Shown here: positions 1-8,044 of the stretch, piece by piece | Layout of the letters: each line of letters opens with the position of its first letter | Position numbering within the stretch: the first letter of the stretch is position 1 | Source: Agromyces sp. LHK192 | GTDB taxonomy: Bacteria > Actinomycetota > Actinomycetes > Actinomycetales > Microbacteriaceae | Assembly: GCF_004006235.1 (NCBI RefSeq) | Contig: NZ_CP034753.1 | Location: 1,798,001 to 1,862,000 of the forward strand | DNA: 64,000 nucleotides | Direction of reading: 5' to 3' | Notes under the pieces: model-generated | Seen by the model: only the letters and a program-made list of their open reading frames with translations | The model's database searches: none | Told to the model about the DNA's origin: nothing | Made by a program: the position numbers and the translations under genes

Positions 1-990
1 ATCGTCACGATCCTCGTCACGATCGCCTTCTTCGTCTACGAGTTCTTCGCGCACGTGCGAAAGCCGCACGAGCCGAGCATCGGCGAGTCCGCCCGCTGGT
101 CGGCGTTCTACATCGGCCTCGCATTGCTGTTCGGCGTCGGCATCGGCATGGTCTCCGGCTGGACCTACGGCGGTGAGTACTTCGCCGGGTACCTCACCGA
201 GAAGGCCCTTTCGGTCGACAACCTCTTCGTCTTCCTCATCGTGATGACCGCGTTCGCGGTGCCGAAGATCTACCAGCAGAAGGTGCTGATGATCGGCATC
301 GTGATCGCGCTGATCCTCCGCGGCGCGTTCATCGCGGTCGGCGCCGCGCTGATCTCGAACTTCTCGTGGATCTTCTACCTGTTCGGCGCCCTCCTGCTGG
401 TGCTCGCGTGGCGCCAGGCCTTCGGCGACCACGAGAGCAATCCGGCCGAGTGGAAGTCCATGCGGTTCGTCCGCCGGCACCTTCCCGTCACCGACGAGTA
501 CCACGAGGACCGGCTGACCGTTCGCAAGGACGGCCGGCGCTTCGTCACGCCGATGCTGCTCACGATCATCGCGATCGGCTTCGTCGACCTGATCTTCGCG
601 GTCGACTCGATCCCCGCGATCTACGGGCTCACCGATCAGGCCTACATCGTCTTCACCGCGAACGCGTTCGCGCTGATGGGCCTGCGTCAGCTGTACTTCC
701 TCATCGGGGGACTGCTCGAGCGGCTCGTGTACCTCGCGCAGGGGCTCGCCGTCATCCTCGCGTTCATCGGGGTGAAGCTCGTGCTGCACGCCCTGCACGT
801 CAACGAGCTCCCGTTCATCAACGGCGGCGAGCACGTGGAGTGGTCGCCCGAGATCCCGATCTGGTTCTCACTCACGTTCATCGGCGCGACCATCGCGGTC
901 GCGACGATCGCGAGCCTCGTGAAGACCCGCCGCGACGGGACCACCGTCGAAGACCAGTCCGCCATCGAAACCGAGAAGGAACCTTCGTGA
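1..990 (+). CDS. TerC/Alx-family integral membrane protein (5' end outside window)
   Basis: The reading frame is open from base 1, and the residues before the first in-window GTG (position 55) continue a membrane segment, so the true start lies upstream. About 329 residues are visible. Hydrophobic helices alternate with short loops; the acidic motif EKALSVDNLFVF and the second motif FAVDSIPAIYG are the conserved Asp-containing signatures of the TerC family. Known for the family: membrane proteins linked to tellurite tolerance and, for Alx/MeeF-type members, manganese export or metallation of secreted proteins. The stop overlaps a 32-codon ORF by 4 bp (GTGA), so downstream genes are probably cotranscribed. 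The substrate cannot be read from sequence. Confidence 0.9.
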   Translation: MVTILVTIAFFVYEFFAHVRKPHEPSIGESARWSAFYIGLALLFGVGIGMVSGWTYGGEYFAGYLTEKALSVDNLFVFLIVMTAFAVPKIYQQKVLMIGIVIALILRGAFIAVGAALISNFSWIFYLFGALLLVLAWRQAFGDHESNPAEWKSMRFVRRHLPVTDEYHEDRLTVRKDGRRFVTPMLLTIIAIGFVDLIFAVDSIPAIYGLTDQAYIVFTANAFALMGLRQLYFLIGGLLERLVYLAQGLAVILAFIGVKLVLHALHVNELPFINGGEHVEWSPEIPIWFSLTFIGATIAVATIASLVKTRRDGTTVEDQSAIETEKEPS

Positions 991-1085
991 CCAGCACGAG
1001 CGGCGCCACCACCGCCGACACCCCGGACCAACCCGACGCCCGGAAGACCCCGGGCACCCTCCTCGACGCCGAGGCCCGCCGATGA
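987..1085 (+). CDS. Possible 32-aa small protein between terC and CNNM gene
   Basis: A GTG at 987 overlaps the TerC stop (GTGA) and the frame ends in a TGA at 1083-1085 that overlaps the ATG of the next gene (ATGA). The product is hydrophilic, rich in Thr, Asp and Pro, with no membrane segment or known motif. Both junctions are the 4-bp type used by real coupled genes in this window, which is the only support. It may be a genuine micropeptide or a translated coupling linker between the two membrane protein genes. It could also be chance, because terC and the next gene lie only 91 bp apart. Confidence 0.35.
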   Translation: MTSTSGATTADTPDQPDARKTPGTLLDAEARR

Positions 1086-2401
1086 CCGCCGACCTCGTCT
1101 GGAACATCGTCCTCGTGTTCGTCTTCGTCCTCATCGGCGGCGTGTTCGCCGCGACGGAGATGGCGCTCGTCACCCTTCGCGAGAGCCAGATCAATGCGAT
1201 CGCCGCCCGTGGCCGTCGCGGTGCGAAGGTCGCGAGCCTCGCCCGCAACCCGAACACGTTCCTCTCGGCAGTGCAGATCGGTGTCACCGTCGCGGGGTTC
1301 GCCTCCGCGGCCTACGGGGCGACGTCGATCGCGCCGTCCGTCGCGCCGCTGTTCATGGCGATCGGCGTGCCGGATTCGGTCGCGTTCACCATCGCCACCG
1401 TGCTGCTGACGCTGGTCATCGCCTACCTCTCGCTGGTGCTCGGCGAGCTGGTGCCGAAGCGTCTTGCAATCCAGCGCAACGCGTCGTTCGCGTACGCCGT
1501 GGCGCCGGCACTCGACGGCTTCGCCACGATCATGCGACCGGTCATCTGGTTGCTGTCGGTCTCGACGAACGCGCTGGTGCGCCTGCTGGGCGGCGACCCG
1601 CACAAGACCGCCGATGAGCTGACCGAGGAGGAGATCCGCGACATCGTCGCAACCCACGAGGGGCTCCCCGAGGACGAACGCAAGATCCTCGACGACGTGC
1701 TCTCGCTCCGTGGCCGTCAGGTCAGCGAGGTGATGCGACCCCGACCCGAGGTGATCGCGCTGGACGAGCGGTCGAGCGTCGCCGACGCGGTCGCACTGGT
1801 GCGCGAGCATCCGTTCTCGCGGTATCCGGTCGTGGACCGGTCGATCGACGACATCGTCGGGTTCGTGCACGTTCGCGACCTGTTCGAGGCGGCGGCGGAT
1901 GCCCCGGACCGGTCGCTCGAGCACGTCATCCGCCCGATCTCGTTCCTGCCGTCGACCGCCCGCGTGCTGCCCACGCTCACCCGGATGCGCGCGGACGGCG
2001 ACCACATCGCGGTCCTCGTGGACGAGTACGGCGGCACCGACGGCATCGTCACGCTGGAAGACCTCGTCGAGGAGGTGGTCGGCGAGATCTTCGACGAGTA
2101 CGACACGGCGACCGATCCGGTCGCCGTCGGCGGTGTCGTGGACGGCCGGCTCAACCTGCAGGAGTTCGAGGAGGCGACGGGCCTGGTGCTTCCGCGCGGA
2201 GCGTCCGACACGATCGCGGGCTTCATCACCGAGCACCTCGGACGGCTCGCCGTCGTCGGCGACCGGGTCGACGTCGACGGCGCGGCGATCGAGGTCGTCG
2301 CGGTCGATCGCCGACGCGTGGCGGCCGTCAGGGTGTCGCCCCACGCCGGCGCGGATCACGGCGACCGCCCGGCTCCCGACGCGGTGGCCCCGGGCAACTG
2401 A
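1082..2401 (+). CDS. CNNM/CorC-HlyC family transporter-like protein (DUF21-CBS-CorC)
   Basis: A 439-residue protein. The first ~200 residues hold the DUF21/CNNM membrane domain (four hydrophobic segments, with the motif LVLGELVPKRLA). Residues ~210-330 form a CBS pair (EVMRPRPEVIALDE and FLPSTARVLPTLTRM, followed by VLVDEYGGTDGIVTLEDLVEEVVGEI). The C-terminal ~80 residues fit the CorC_HlyC domain. Known: such proteins are associated with Mg2+/Co2+ homeostasis; the old name hemolysin is misleading. The ATG overlaps the stop of the small ORF upstream, and with TerC this makes a probable metal-related membrane operon. Confidence 0.9.
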   Translation: MTADLVWNIVLVFVFVLIGGVFAATEMALVTLRESQINAIAARGRRGAKVASLARNPNTFLSAVQIGVTVAGFASAAYGATSIAPSVAPLFMAIGVPDSVAFTIATVLLTLVIAYLSLVLGELVPKRLAIQRNASFAYAVAPALDGFATIMRPVIWLLSVSTNALVRLLGGDPHKTADELTEEEIRDIVATHEGLPEDERKILDDVLSLRGRQVSEVMRPRPEVIALDERSSVADAVALVREHPFSRYPVVDRSIDDIVGFVHVRDLFEAAADAPDRSLEHVIRPISFLPSTARVLPTLTRMRADGDHIAVLVDEYGGTDGIVTLEDLVEEVVGEIFDEYDTATDPVAVGGVVDGRLNLQEFEEATGLVLPRGASDTIAGFITEHLGRLAVVGDRVDVDGAAIEVVAVDRRRVAAVRVSPHAGADHGDRPAPDAVAPGN

Positions 2402-2485
2402 CCGCATCCCGGATTTCGCCGGATCGCAAGGGGTTGCCCGCGCATCGCGGATGTGGTCGGCTGACCTCGGGGGAAGGGGCATCCG

Positions 2486-3934
2486 ATGACGAAGGATCCG
2501 TCCTGGACGCAGGTGGTCAAGACCGCCGAGCCGGAGCAGCCGCAGTTGAAACGCGTGCTCGGGCCGGGCCTGCTGCTCCTGTTCATCGTGGGAGACATCC
2601 TCGGCACCGGCATCTACGCGCTCACCGGCCAGGTTGCCGCGGAGGTCGGCGGAGCCGCGTGGCTGCCGTTCCTGCTCGCGTTCGCGGTCGCGACCGTCAC
2701 CGCGTTCTCGTACCTGGAACTCGTGACGAAGTATCCGCAGGCCGCCGGTGCGGCGCTGTACACGCACAAGGCGTTCGGCATCCACTTCTTCACGTTCATC
2801 GTGTGCTTCATCGTGATGACCTCGGGCATCACGTCGGCGTCGACCGCCTCCCGCGCGTTCGCGGCGAACCTGCTGGTCGCGTTCGGCATCCCGGATGCCA
2901 CGGTGACGACCATGCTGATCGCGCTGGCCTTCATCGTGCTCATCATGCTGGTGAACCTCCGTGGGGTGACCGAGAGCGTGTGGCTCAACGTGCTGCTGAC
3001 GCTCGTCGAACTGTCGGGCCTGCTCCTCGTGATCCTGATCGGCATGTGGGCGATCTCGGGCGGCAACGCCGACTGGTCGAGGGTGGTCGCGTTCGAGACC
3101 CCGGAGGACAAGAACGTGCTGCTGGCCGTGAGCACCGCGACGTCCCTCGCGTTCTTCGCCATGGTCGGCTTCGAAGACTCGGTGAACATGGCCGAGGAGA
3201 CCAAGGAGCCGAGCCGGATCTTCCCGCGGATGATGCTCACCGGCCTCGGCATCGCGGCCGTCATCTACGTGCTCGTGTCGATCACGGTCGTCGCGCTCGT
3301 GCCCATCGGCGACCTGGTCGGGAGCGAGACCCCCCTCGTGACCGCCGTCGAGGCCGCGGCTCCCGGCTTCCCGATCAACGACCTGCTGCCGTTCATCTCG
3401 ATGTTCGCCGTCGCGAACACCGCGCTCATCAACATGATGATGGCGAGCCGCCTGCTGTACGGCATGAGCCGTCAGCAGGTGCTGCCGCCGTTCCTGGCGA
3501 AGGTCGCGCCGAAGCGGCGCACGCCGTGGGCGGCGATCCTGTTCACGAGCGCGCTCGCGGTCGGGCTCATCGTGTACGTGTCGCTCGACGCGGAGGGATC
3601 CATCGTCGCGCTGCTCGGCGGGACGACGTCGCTGCTGTTGCTGACCGTGTTCGCCGTCGTCAACGTGACCGTGCTCGTGCTCCGACGCCAACCGGTCGAC
3701 CACGGGCACTTCCGCACCCCCGTGGTGCTGCCGGTGCTCGGTGCGCTGTCGTGCCTCTACCTCGTGTTCCCCTGGACGTCCGGCAGGCCGCCCGGCCAGT
3801 ACGGGATCGCCCTCGTCCTCCTCGCCGTCGGCGTGGTGCTGTGGGTCGTCGAGCGGATCTACACGCGCTCGAAGCGCCGCGGCGACCGACCGGTGGAGGA
3901 GCCGGTCGCCGAACGCTCCGAGCCGCAGGGCTGA
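2486..3934 (+). CDS. APC-superfamily amino acid permease
   Basis: 482 residues with about 12 hydrophobic segments. The N-terminal segment GDILGTGIYALTGQ is the glycine-rich first helix of amino acid-polyamine-organocation transporters, and the E-E-T-K region after helix 6 (NMAEETKEPSRIFPRMM) is typical of the cationic amino acid transporter/YfnA-like group. The ATG follows a purine-rich ribosome site (GGGGGAAGGGG) 6 nt upstream. It lies 84 bp after the CNNM gene, with a convergent gene only 18 bp after its stop. The substrate is not inferable. Confidence 0.88.
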   Translation: MTKDPSWTQVVKTAEPEQPQLKRVLGPGLLLLFIVGDILGTGIYALTGQVAAEVGGAAWLPFLLAFAVATVTAFSYLELVTKYPQAAGAALYTHKAFGIHFFTFIVCFIVMTSGITSASTASRAFAANLLVAFGIPDATVTTMLIALAFIVLIMLVNLRGVTESVWLNVLLTLVELSGLLLVILIGMWAISGGNADWSRVVAFETPEDKNVLLAVSTATSLAFFAMVGFEDSVNMAEETKEPSRIFPRMMLTGLGIAAVIYVLVSITVVALVPIGDLVGSETPLVTAVEAAAPGFPINDLLPFISMFAVANTALINMMMASRLLYGMSRQQVLPPFLAKVAPKRRTPWAAILFTSALAVGLIVYVSLDAEGSIVALLGGTTSLLLLTVFAVVNVTVLVLRRQPVDHGHFRTPVVLPVLGALSCLYLVFPWTSGRPPGQYGIALVLLAVGVVLWVVERIYTRSKRRGDRPVEEPVAERSEPQG

Positions 3935-3952
3935 GCGGGAGCATCCCGCGCC

Positions 3953-4540
3953 CTACGGCGCGGGTTCGCCGGCGTGCGTGAGCGAGGAGAGCCCGCGCGT
4001 CGGGAGATCCGGTGCCGATCCGCGCGGTCCCATCGAGAGCATGACGCCGGCGACGACCGCGAGCACCGTGCCGAGCGTGCAGATCGCGACCACGACCCTT
4101 CCGGCGTGCGTTCCGGCTCGGTGAGCCAGAGCGACCAGGCCGATGCCGAGGAGTGCGCCCGCGGCGTTCGCGACGACGTCCGTGGCATCCGATCGTCCCA
4201 CCGCGAGCACCCATTGCGCCGCCTCGAGCGCGATGCTGACCGCAGCAGCGACCGCTGTCAGCCGTCGCCACGACCAGCGCGGTGCGACGAACGAGGCGTA
4301 GACGCCGAAGGGCACGAAGACGAGCACGTTCGCCGCGACCTCGCCCGGGCGGCTCGCGCCGGCGCCGCCGCTCGCGACGAACGGGATCAGCTTGAGCACG
4401 CGTTCTTCTCCGCCGACGTGCGGGACGTGCAGCTTCCACAGCACGAGCCACACCAGGAGCACGAGGTAGAGGGCGAACAGCGCCGCCACCGTGCGCGGCG
4501 CTCGCGGCGCCCCCGTCGCGCCCGTCATGGCGGCGCTCAC
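3953..4540 (-). CDS. VanZ-like membrane protein
   Basis: 195 residues if the GTG at 4538-4540 is used; it overlaps the stop of the upstream peptidase gene by 4 bp (GTGA). An ATG 12 bp later is an alternative. Five hydrophobic segments are visible, with the VanZ signature around NVLVFVPFGVYA and the EAAQWV...RSDATDVVANAAGALLG stretch, where the polar residues are conserved in the family. Known: VanZ lowers susceptibility to teicoplanin and some lipoglycopeptides in enterococci; most actinobacterial homologues are uncharacterised. The pairing with an M15 peptidase and a divergent two-component system recalls vanY/vanZ with vanRS, but no vanHAX is present. Confidence 0.85.
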   Translation of the reverse strand: MSAAMTGATGAPRAPRTVAALFALYLVLLVWLVLWKLHVPHVGGEERVLKLIPFVASGGAGASRPGEVAANVLVFVPFGVYASFVAPRWSWRRLTAVAAAVSIALEAAQWVLAVGRSDATDVVANAAGALLGIGLVALAHRAGTHAGRVVVAICTLGTVLAVVAGVMLSMGPRGSAPDLPTRGLSSLTHAGEPAP

Positions 4541-5202
4541 CCCTGCATCCGCGGGTCGTGGGTGGGATCCGGGTACTGGGCGGGGCATCCGTTCCCGACC
4601 GCGTCGGGCCGCAGCTCGTAGTGCCACGGTTCGTTCGCGTACACCTGGCAGAGTCCGTAGTCGTCGCCGTGCTGCGCGAGCCAGTCGAGGGCCTCCCACG
4701 GGCCGAGGTCGATCGCGTCGCCGTGCACGTGCGGCGAGGTCTCGGCCGTCGCGACCCAGCGCGCGGCCTCGTCGGAGGAACCGTACTCGGCGATGGCCTC
4801 GTCGAGGAGCCGGCCCTGGTACTCGGCCGACCGCCACCCGCTGTTCACGACGAACGAGACGCCGTCGGCCGCCGCGTCGGTCGCCGCCCGGCGGACCGCG
4901 TCGAGCAGGTCGGGGTCGAGGTTCGCCAGAGCGGCTCCATCGTCGAAGACGGTCGTGCCATCGGGGACACGGCCGTCGTCGTCGCCGTTCGACCCGGAGC
5001 CTGAAGCGGTGTCGGGCACCGTGCGGTCGGGCGGCGTGCCATCGGGCGGCGCACCGGGAACGCCCGACACCGACGACGGCGAGGAATCGGCCGCCGCCTG
5101 CCCGATCAGGACGGCGCCGAGCACGGCGGCGGCGACGAGGGCGATCAGGAGCAGCAGGATCGGACGTGCACGGGTGGGTCGGATGGATCGTACGGACTGC
5201 AT
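4537..5202 (-). CDS. Secreted M15-family D-Ala-D-Ala carboxypeptidase (VanY-like)
   Basis: 221 residues. Residues ~13-38 form a signal-anchor or signal peptide, followed by a ~60-residue Pro/Asp/Gly-rich linker and a catalytic domain. The zinc ligands appear in SPHVHGDAIDLG (SxHxxxxAxD type) and in EPWHYE, and the substrate-binding NSGWRS motif precedes them, as in VanY/DdpX-type LD/DD peptidases. Predicted role: trimming of the terminal D-Ala from stem peptides outside the membrane. It is transcribed divergently from the response regulator gene, and the VanZ-like gene follows with a 4-bp overlap. Confidence 0.88.
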   Translation of the reverse strand: MQSVRSIRPTRARPILLLLIALVAAAVLGAVLIGQAAADSSPSSVSGVPGAPPDGTPPDRTVPDTASGSGSNGDDDGRVPDGTTVFDDGAALANLDPDLLDAVRRAATDAAADGVSFVVNSGWRSAEYQGRLLDEAIAEYGSSDEAARWVATAETSPHVHGDAIDLGPWEALDWLAQHGDDYGLCQVYANEPWHYELRPDAVGNGCPAQYPDPTHDPRMQG

Positions 5203-5234
5203 GGAAGAAGTCCACGCGATGTCGTGTTGCGGTG

Positions 5235-5267
5235 GCGTATGCGGATTCCGATACGCGGACGATATGC
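5235..5267. promoter_or_regulatory. Candidate response-regulator binding repeats between vanY-like and regulator genes
   Basis: CGATACGC (5249-5256) and CGATATGC (5260-5267) form a direct repeat with an 11-bp period, the spacing usual for OmpR-type regulators. A related GCGTATGC lies at 5235-5242 and forms GCGTAT-N10-ATACGC with the first copy. The site sits between the two divergent operons, just upstream of the regulator's -10. Binding by the adjacent regulator is inferred. Confidence 0.4.
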
Positions 5268-5276
5268 CTCGGTTCG

Positions 5277-5282
5277 TACCAT
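5277..5282 (+). promoter_or_regulatory. Leaderless -10 element (TACCAT) of the response regulator gene
   Basis: TACCAT ends 6 nt before the GTG start at 5289 and no ribosome site intervenes, the arrangement expected if transcription starts at the start codon. Confidence 0.5.
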
Positions 5283-5288
5283 GGGTGC

Positions 5289-5984
5289 GTGCGGGTGCTG
5301 ATCGTGGAGGACGAGCCGTACCTCGCGGAGGCGATCCGCGAGGGGCTCCGGCTGGACTCGATCGCCGCCGACCTCGCGCCGGACGGCGACGCCGCGCTCG
5401 AACTCCTCCGGATCAACCAGTACGACATCGCCGTGCTCGACCGGGACATCCCGGGGCCGACGGGGGACGAGATCGCGAGGGCCATCGTGGCATCCGGCAG
5501 CGGCATGCCGATCATGATGCTCACCGCGGCGGACCGACTCGATGACAAGGCGAGCGGATTCGAGCTCGGCGCCGACGACTACCTCACCAAGCCGTTCGAG
5601 CTGCGCGAGCTCGTGCTGCGGCTCCGCGCCCTCGAACGCCGACGTGCCCATTTCCGCCCGCCGGTCCGCGAACTCGCCGGACTCCGCATCGACCCGTTCC
5701 GGCGGGAGGTCTTCCGTGACGGCCGGTACGTCGCGCTGACCCGCAAGCAGTTCGCCGTGCTCGACGTGCTCGTCGGCGCGGAAGGCGGGGTCGTCAGCGC
5801 GGAGGAGCTCCTCGAGCGCGCGTGGGACGAGAATGCCGACCCGTTCACGAACGCCGTCCGGATCACCGTGTCGGCGCTGCGGAAGCGGCTCGGCGAACCG
5901 TGGATCATCGCGACCGTGCCGGGGGTGGGATACCGGATCGACACCGGTCCCGGGCAGCGTGACCCGGGCGGGACGCGTGGATAG
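5289..5984 (+). CDS. OmpR-family response regulator
   Basis: 231 residues from a GTG that begins VRVLIVEDEP. The receiver domain has the acidic pair (ED), the phosphoacceptor Asp in IAVLDRDIPGPTGDE, and the Lys in DDYLTKPFELREL. The C-terminal winged-helix output domain (RKQFAVLDVLV to TVPGVGYRI) is the PhoB/OmpR type. The open frame extends upstream, but homology starts at this GTG, which is also positioned 6 nt after a -10 element. It overlaps the sensor kinase gene by 8 bp. The divergent VanY/VanZ-like operon is a plausible target. Confidence 0.92.
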   Translation: MRVLIVEDEPYLAEAIREGLRLDSIAADLAPDGDAALELLRINQYDIAVLDRDIPGPTGDEIARAIVASGSGMPIMMLTAADRLDDKASGFELGADDYLTKPFELRELVLRLRALERRRAHFRPPVRELAGLRIDPFRREVFRDGRYVALTRKQFAVLDVLVGAEGGVVSAEELLERAWDENADPFTNAVRITVSALRKRLGEPWIIATVPGVGYRIDTGPGQRDPGGTRG

Positions 5985-7071
5985 GCGGGCAGGGCTGAGC
6001 GTCCGGGTGAAGCTCGCGCTCAGCTATGCCGGGTTCCTCGTCGTCGCCGTCGGCCTGCTGCTCGGCGTGGTCTGGGTGTTCCTGCTGCGGTACGTCCCGG
6101 CGGAGGCCGCGCAGACGATCGGCGGCTTCGTACCCGGCCGCGACGACCTCGTGCGCGCCTTCGCGCCCGCGGCCGCCTGGGTGGTGTGCTTCCTGCTGCT
6201 CTTCGGCCTGCTCGGCGGCTGGATCCTCGCGGGACGGATGCTGGCGCCGCTCACGCGGATCACTCGCGCGACACGTCAGGCCGCCGCGGGTTCGCTCTCG
6301 CACCGGATCGAGCTCGACGGCCCGCGCGACGAGTTCCGCGAACTCGCCGACAGCTTCGACGCGATGCTCGCACGCCTCGAGGCGCAGGTCGCCGAGCAGC
6401 AGCGGTTCGCGGCGAACGCGTCGCACGAGCTGCGCACCCCGCTCGCGATCACGCAGACCCTGATCGAGGTCGCGCGGACCGACCCGGATCGCGACACCGC
6501 GGCGGTCCTCGATCGCCTGCGCTCGGTCAACACGCGGGCGATCGAGCTGACGGAGGCGCTGCTGGTGCTCAGCCGTGCCGACGCCCGGTCGTTCGGGCGG
6601 GAATCGGTCGACCTCTCGCTGCTCGTGGAGGAGTCGATCGAGACGCTGCTTCCGCTCGCGGAGGAGCGGCGGGTCGAGCTCGCGGCCTCCGGCGAGGTCG
6701 CCGCGGCGATCGGGTCGCCGTCGCTGCTGCTGCAGATGACGACGAACCTCGTGCACAACGCCATCGTGCACAACGGCCCGGGCGGCGGAAGCGTGCACCT
6801 GCACACCGTCGTCGACACGGCCGGCGCGGCTCGCCTCACGGTCGAGAACACCGGTCCCGCGCTCCCTCCGTCACTCGTCGCGACGCTCACCGAGCCGTTC
6901 CAGCGAGGAACCGAGCGCATCCGCGCCGACGATGCCGGAGTCGGCCTCGGCCTCGCGATCGTGTCGAGCATCGTGCGAGCCCACGACGGCGAGTTGCAGC
7001 TCGCACCGCGCGAGGGCGGGGGCCTGCGGGCCATCGTGCGACTGCCGGCCGCGCCGGCGGTCCGCGCTTGA
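5977..7071 (+). CDS. Sensor histidine kinase (HAMP-HisKA-HATPase)
   Basis: 364 residues from a GTG inside the end of the regulator gene. Two membrane helices (~residues 11-33 and 62-85) flank a short extracytoplasmic loop of about 30 residues. A HAMP domain follows (LAPLTRITRATRQAAAG), then the H-box FAANASHELRTPLAIT with the phosphorylated His, and the ATPase boxes NLVHNAIVHN, ENTGPALP and GVGLGLAIVSSIV. The very small sensor loop suggests sensing at or in the membrane, as proposed for envelope-stress kinases. It is the partner of the upstream regulator. Confidence 0.92.
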   Translation: MDRRAGLSVRVKLALSYAGFLVVAVGLLLGVVWVFLLRYVPAEAAQTIGGFVPGRDDLVRAFAPAAAWVVCFLLLFGLLGGWILAGRMLAPLTRITRATRQAAAGSLSHRIELDGPRDEFRELADSFDAMLARLEAQVAEQQRFAANASHELRTPLAITQTLIEVARTDPDRDTAAVLDRLRSVNTRAIELTEALLVLSRADARSFGRESVDLSLLVEESIETLLPLAEERRVELAASGEVAAAIGSPSLLLQMTTNLVHNAIVHNGPGGGSVHLHTVVDTAGAARLTVENTGPALPPSLVATLTEPFQRGTERIRADDAGVGLGLAIVSSIVRAHDGELQLAPREGGGLRAIVRLPAAPAVRA

Positions 7072-7111
7072 TTTCGGCGCACCGAAAAGGTAATTTTTCG
7101 GTATGCCGAAA
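7068..7111 (+). promoter_or_regulatory. Leaderless promoter with two metalloregulator-like palindromes (mnt operon)
   Basis: The -35 TTGATT (7068-7073), a 17-bp spacer and the -10 TAATTT (7091-7096) place the transcription start at the ATG of 7103, 6 nt on. Two 16-bp palindromes of the form TTTCGG-N4-CCGAAA occur at 7072-7087 (overlapping the -35 and spacer) and 7096-7111 (overlapping the last base of the -10 and the start codon), 24 bp apart centre to centre. The arms are identical. A DtxR/MntR-family repressor is the natural candidate, given the operon it controls; the regulator is not in the window. Confidence 0.75.
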
Positions 7112-8044
7112 TCGCAACGTCGCATTCGCCGATCGAGCGCCGTCGCCGTCACCGCACTCCTCGGTGCAGCCGCGCTCGCCGGATGCTCCGGCGTCGATGC
7201 CTCGGCGAACGGCGCCGACGACCGGCCGGTCGTGCTCACGACGTTCACCGTGCTGGCCGACATCGCCCGGAACGTCGCGGGGGACCACCTCGAGGTCGCC
7301 TCGATCACGAAGGTCGGCGCGGAGATCCACGGCTACGAGCCGACCCCGCTCGACATCGCCAAGGCATCCGAGGCCGACCTGATCCTCGACAACGGGCTCG
7401 GCCTGGAATCGTGGTTCGAACAGTTCGTCGACAGTGTCGACGTGCCGCACGTCGTCGTCTCCGACGGCGTGGAGGCGATCGACATCACGGATGACGCGTA
7501 CGCCGGCAAGCCGAACCCGCACGCGTGGATGAGCCCCACGAACGTGCAGGTCTACGTCGACAACATGGTCGACGCCTTCAGCGAGCTCGATCCCGATCAC
7601 GCCGCCGACTACGCGGCGAACGGCTCGGCGTACAACGAGCAGCTGCAGGCGGTCGAGGACGAATTGGTCGCCGGCCTCGCCGCGCTGCCCGCGCGCCAGC
7701 GTGCGCTCGTCACCTGCGAGGGCGCGTTCTCGTACCTCGCACGCGACACCGGACTCGCCGAGTCGTACATCTGGCCGGTGAACGCCGAGCAGCAGGCGAC
7801 CCCGAAGCAGATCGCCGCGGCGATCGAGTTCGTCGAGGCCGACGACGTGCCCGCCGTCTTCTGCGAATCGACCGTGTCCGACAAGCCCATGCAGCAGGTC
7901 GTCGATGCCACGGGCGCCGAGTTCGGCGGCATCCTGTACGTCGACTCGCTCTCCGAGGCCGACGGACCGGTGCCGACCTACCTCGACCTCATCCGTCACG
8001 ACACCGAGACGATCCTCGCGGCCCTGACCGGCGGTGCCGGGTGA
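7103..8044 (+). CDS. mntA: Manganese-type ABC transporter substrate-binding lipoprotein
   Basis: 313 residues with a lipoprotein signal peptide ending in LAGCSG (Cys ~28). The fold is cluster A-I (TroA/PsaA/ZnuA). The four metal-ligand positions read as His in EIHGYEPTP, His in NPHAWMSP, Glu in CEGAFSYLA and Asp in YVDSLSEADGP. This H-H-E-D set is that of PsaA/MntA (Mn/Fe) proteins, whereas ZnuA has a third His and a His-rich loop, both absent here. It is the first gene of a three-gene importer. The start codon lies inside an operator palindrome and is probably leaderless. Confidence 0.88.
   Translation: MPKSQRRIRRSSAVAVTALLGAAALAGCSGVDASANGADDRPVVLTTFTVLADIARNVAGDHLEVASITKVGAEIHGYEPTPLDIAKASEADLILDNGLGLESWFEQFVDSVDVPHVVVSDGVEAIDITDDAYAGKPNPHAWMSPTNVQVYVDNMVDAFSELDPDHAADYAANGSAYNEQLQAVEDELVAGLAALPARQRALVTCEGAFSYLARDTGLAESYIWPVNAEQQATPKQIAAAIEFVEADDVPAVFCESTVSDKPMQQVVDATGAEFGGILYVDSLSEADGPVPTYLDLIRHDTETILAALTGGAG

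Noticed and set aside
878..3709. 943-codon open frame on the minus strand
   Set aside because: Antisense shadow of the CNNM and permease genes; Arg/His/Asp-rich with no fold, caused by high GC.
3953..7071. Complete vancomycin resistance cluster
   Set aside because: Only VanY- and VanZ-like proteins and a two-component system are present; no vanH, vanA-type ligase or vanX.
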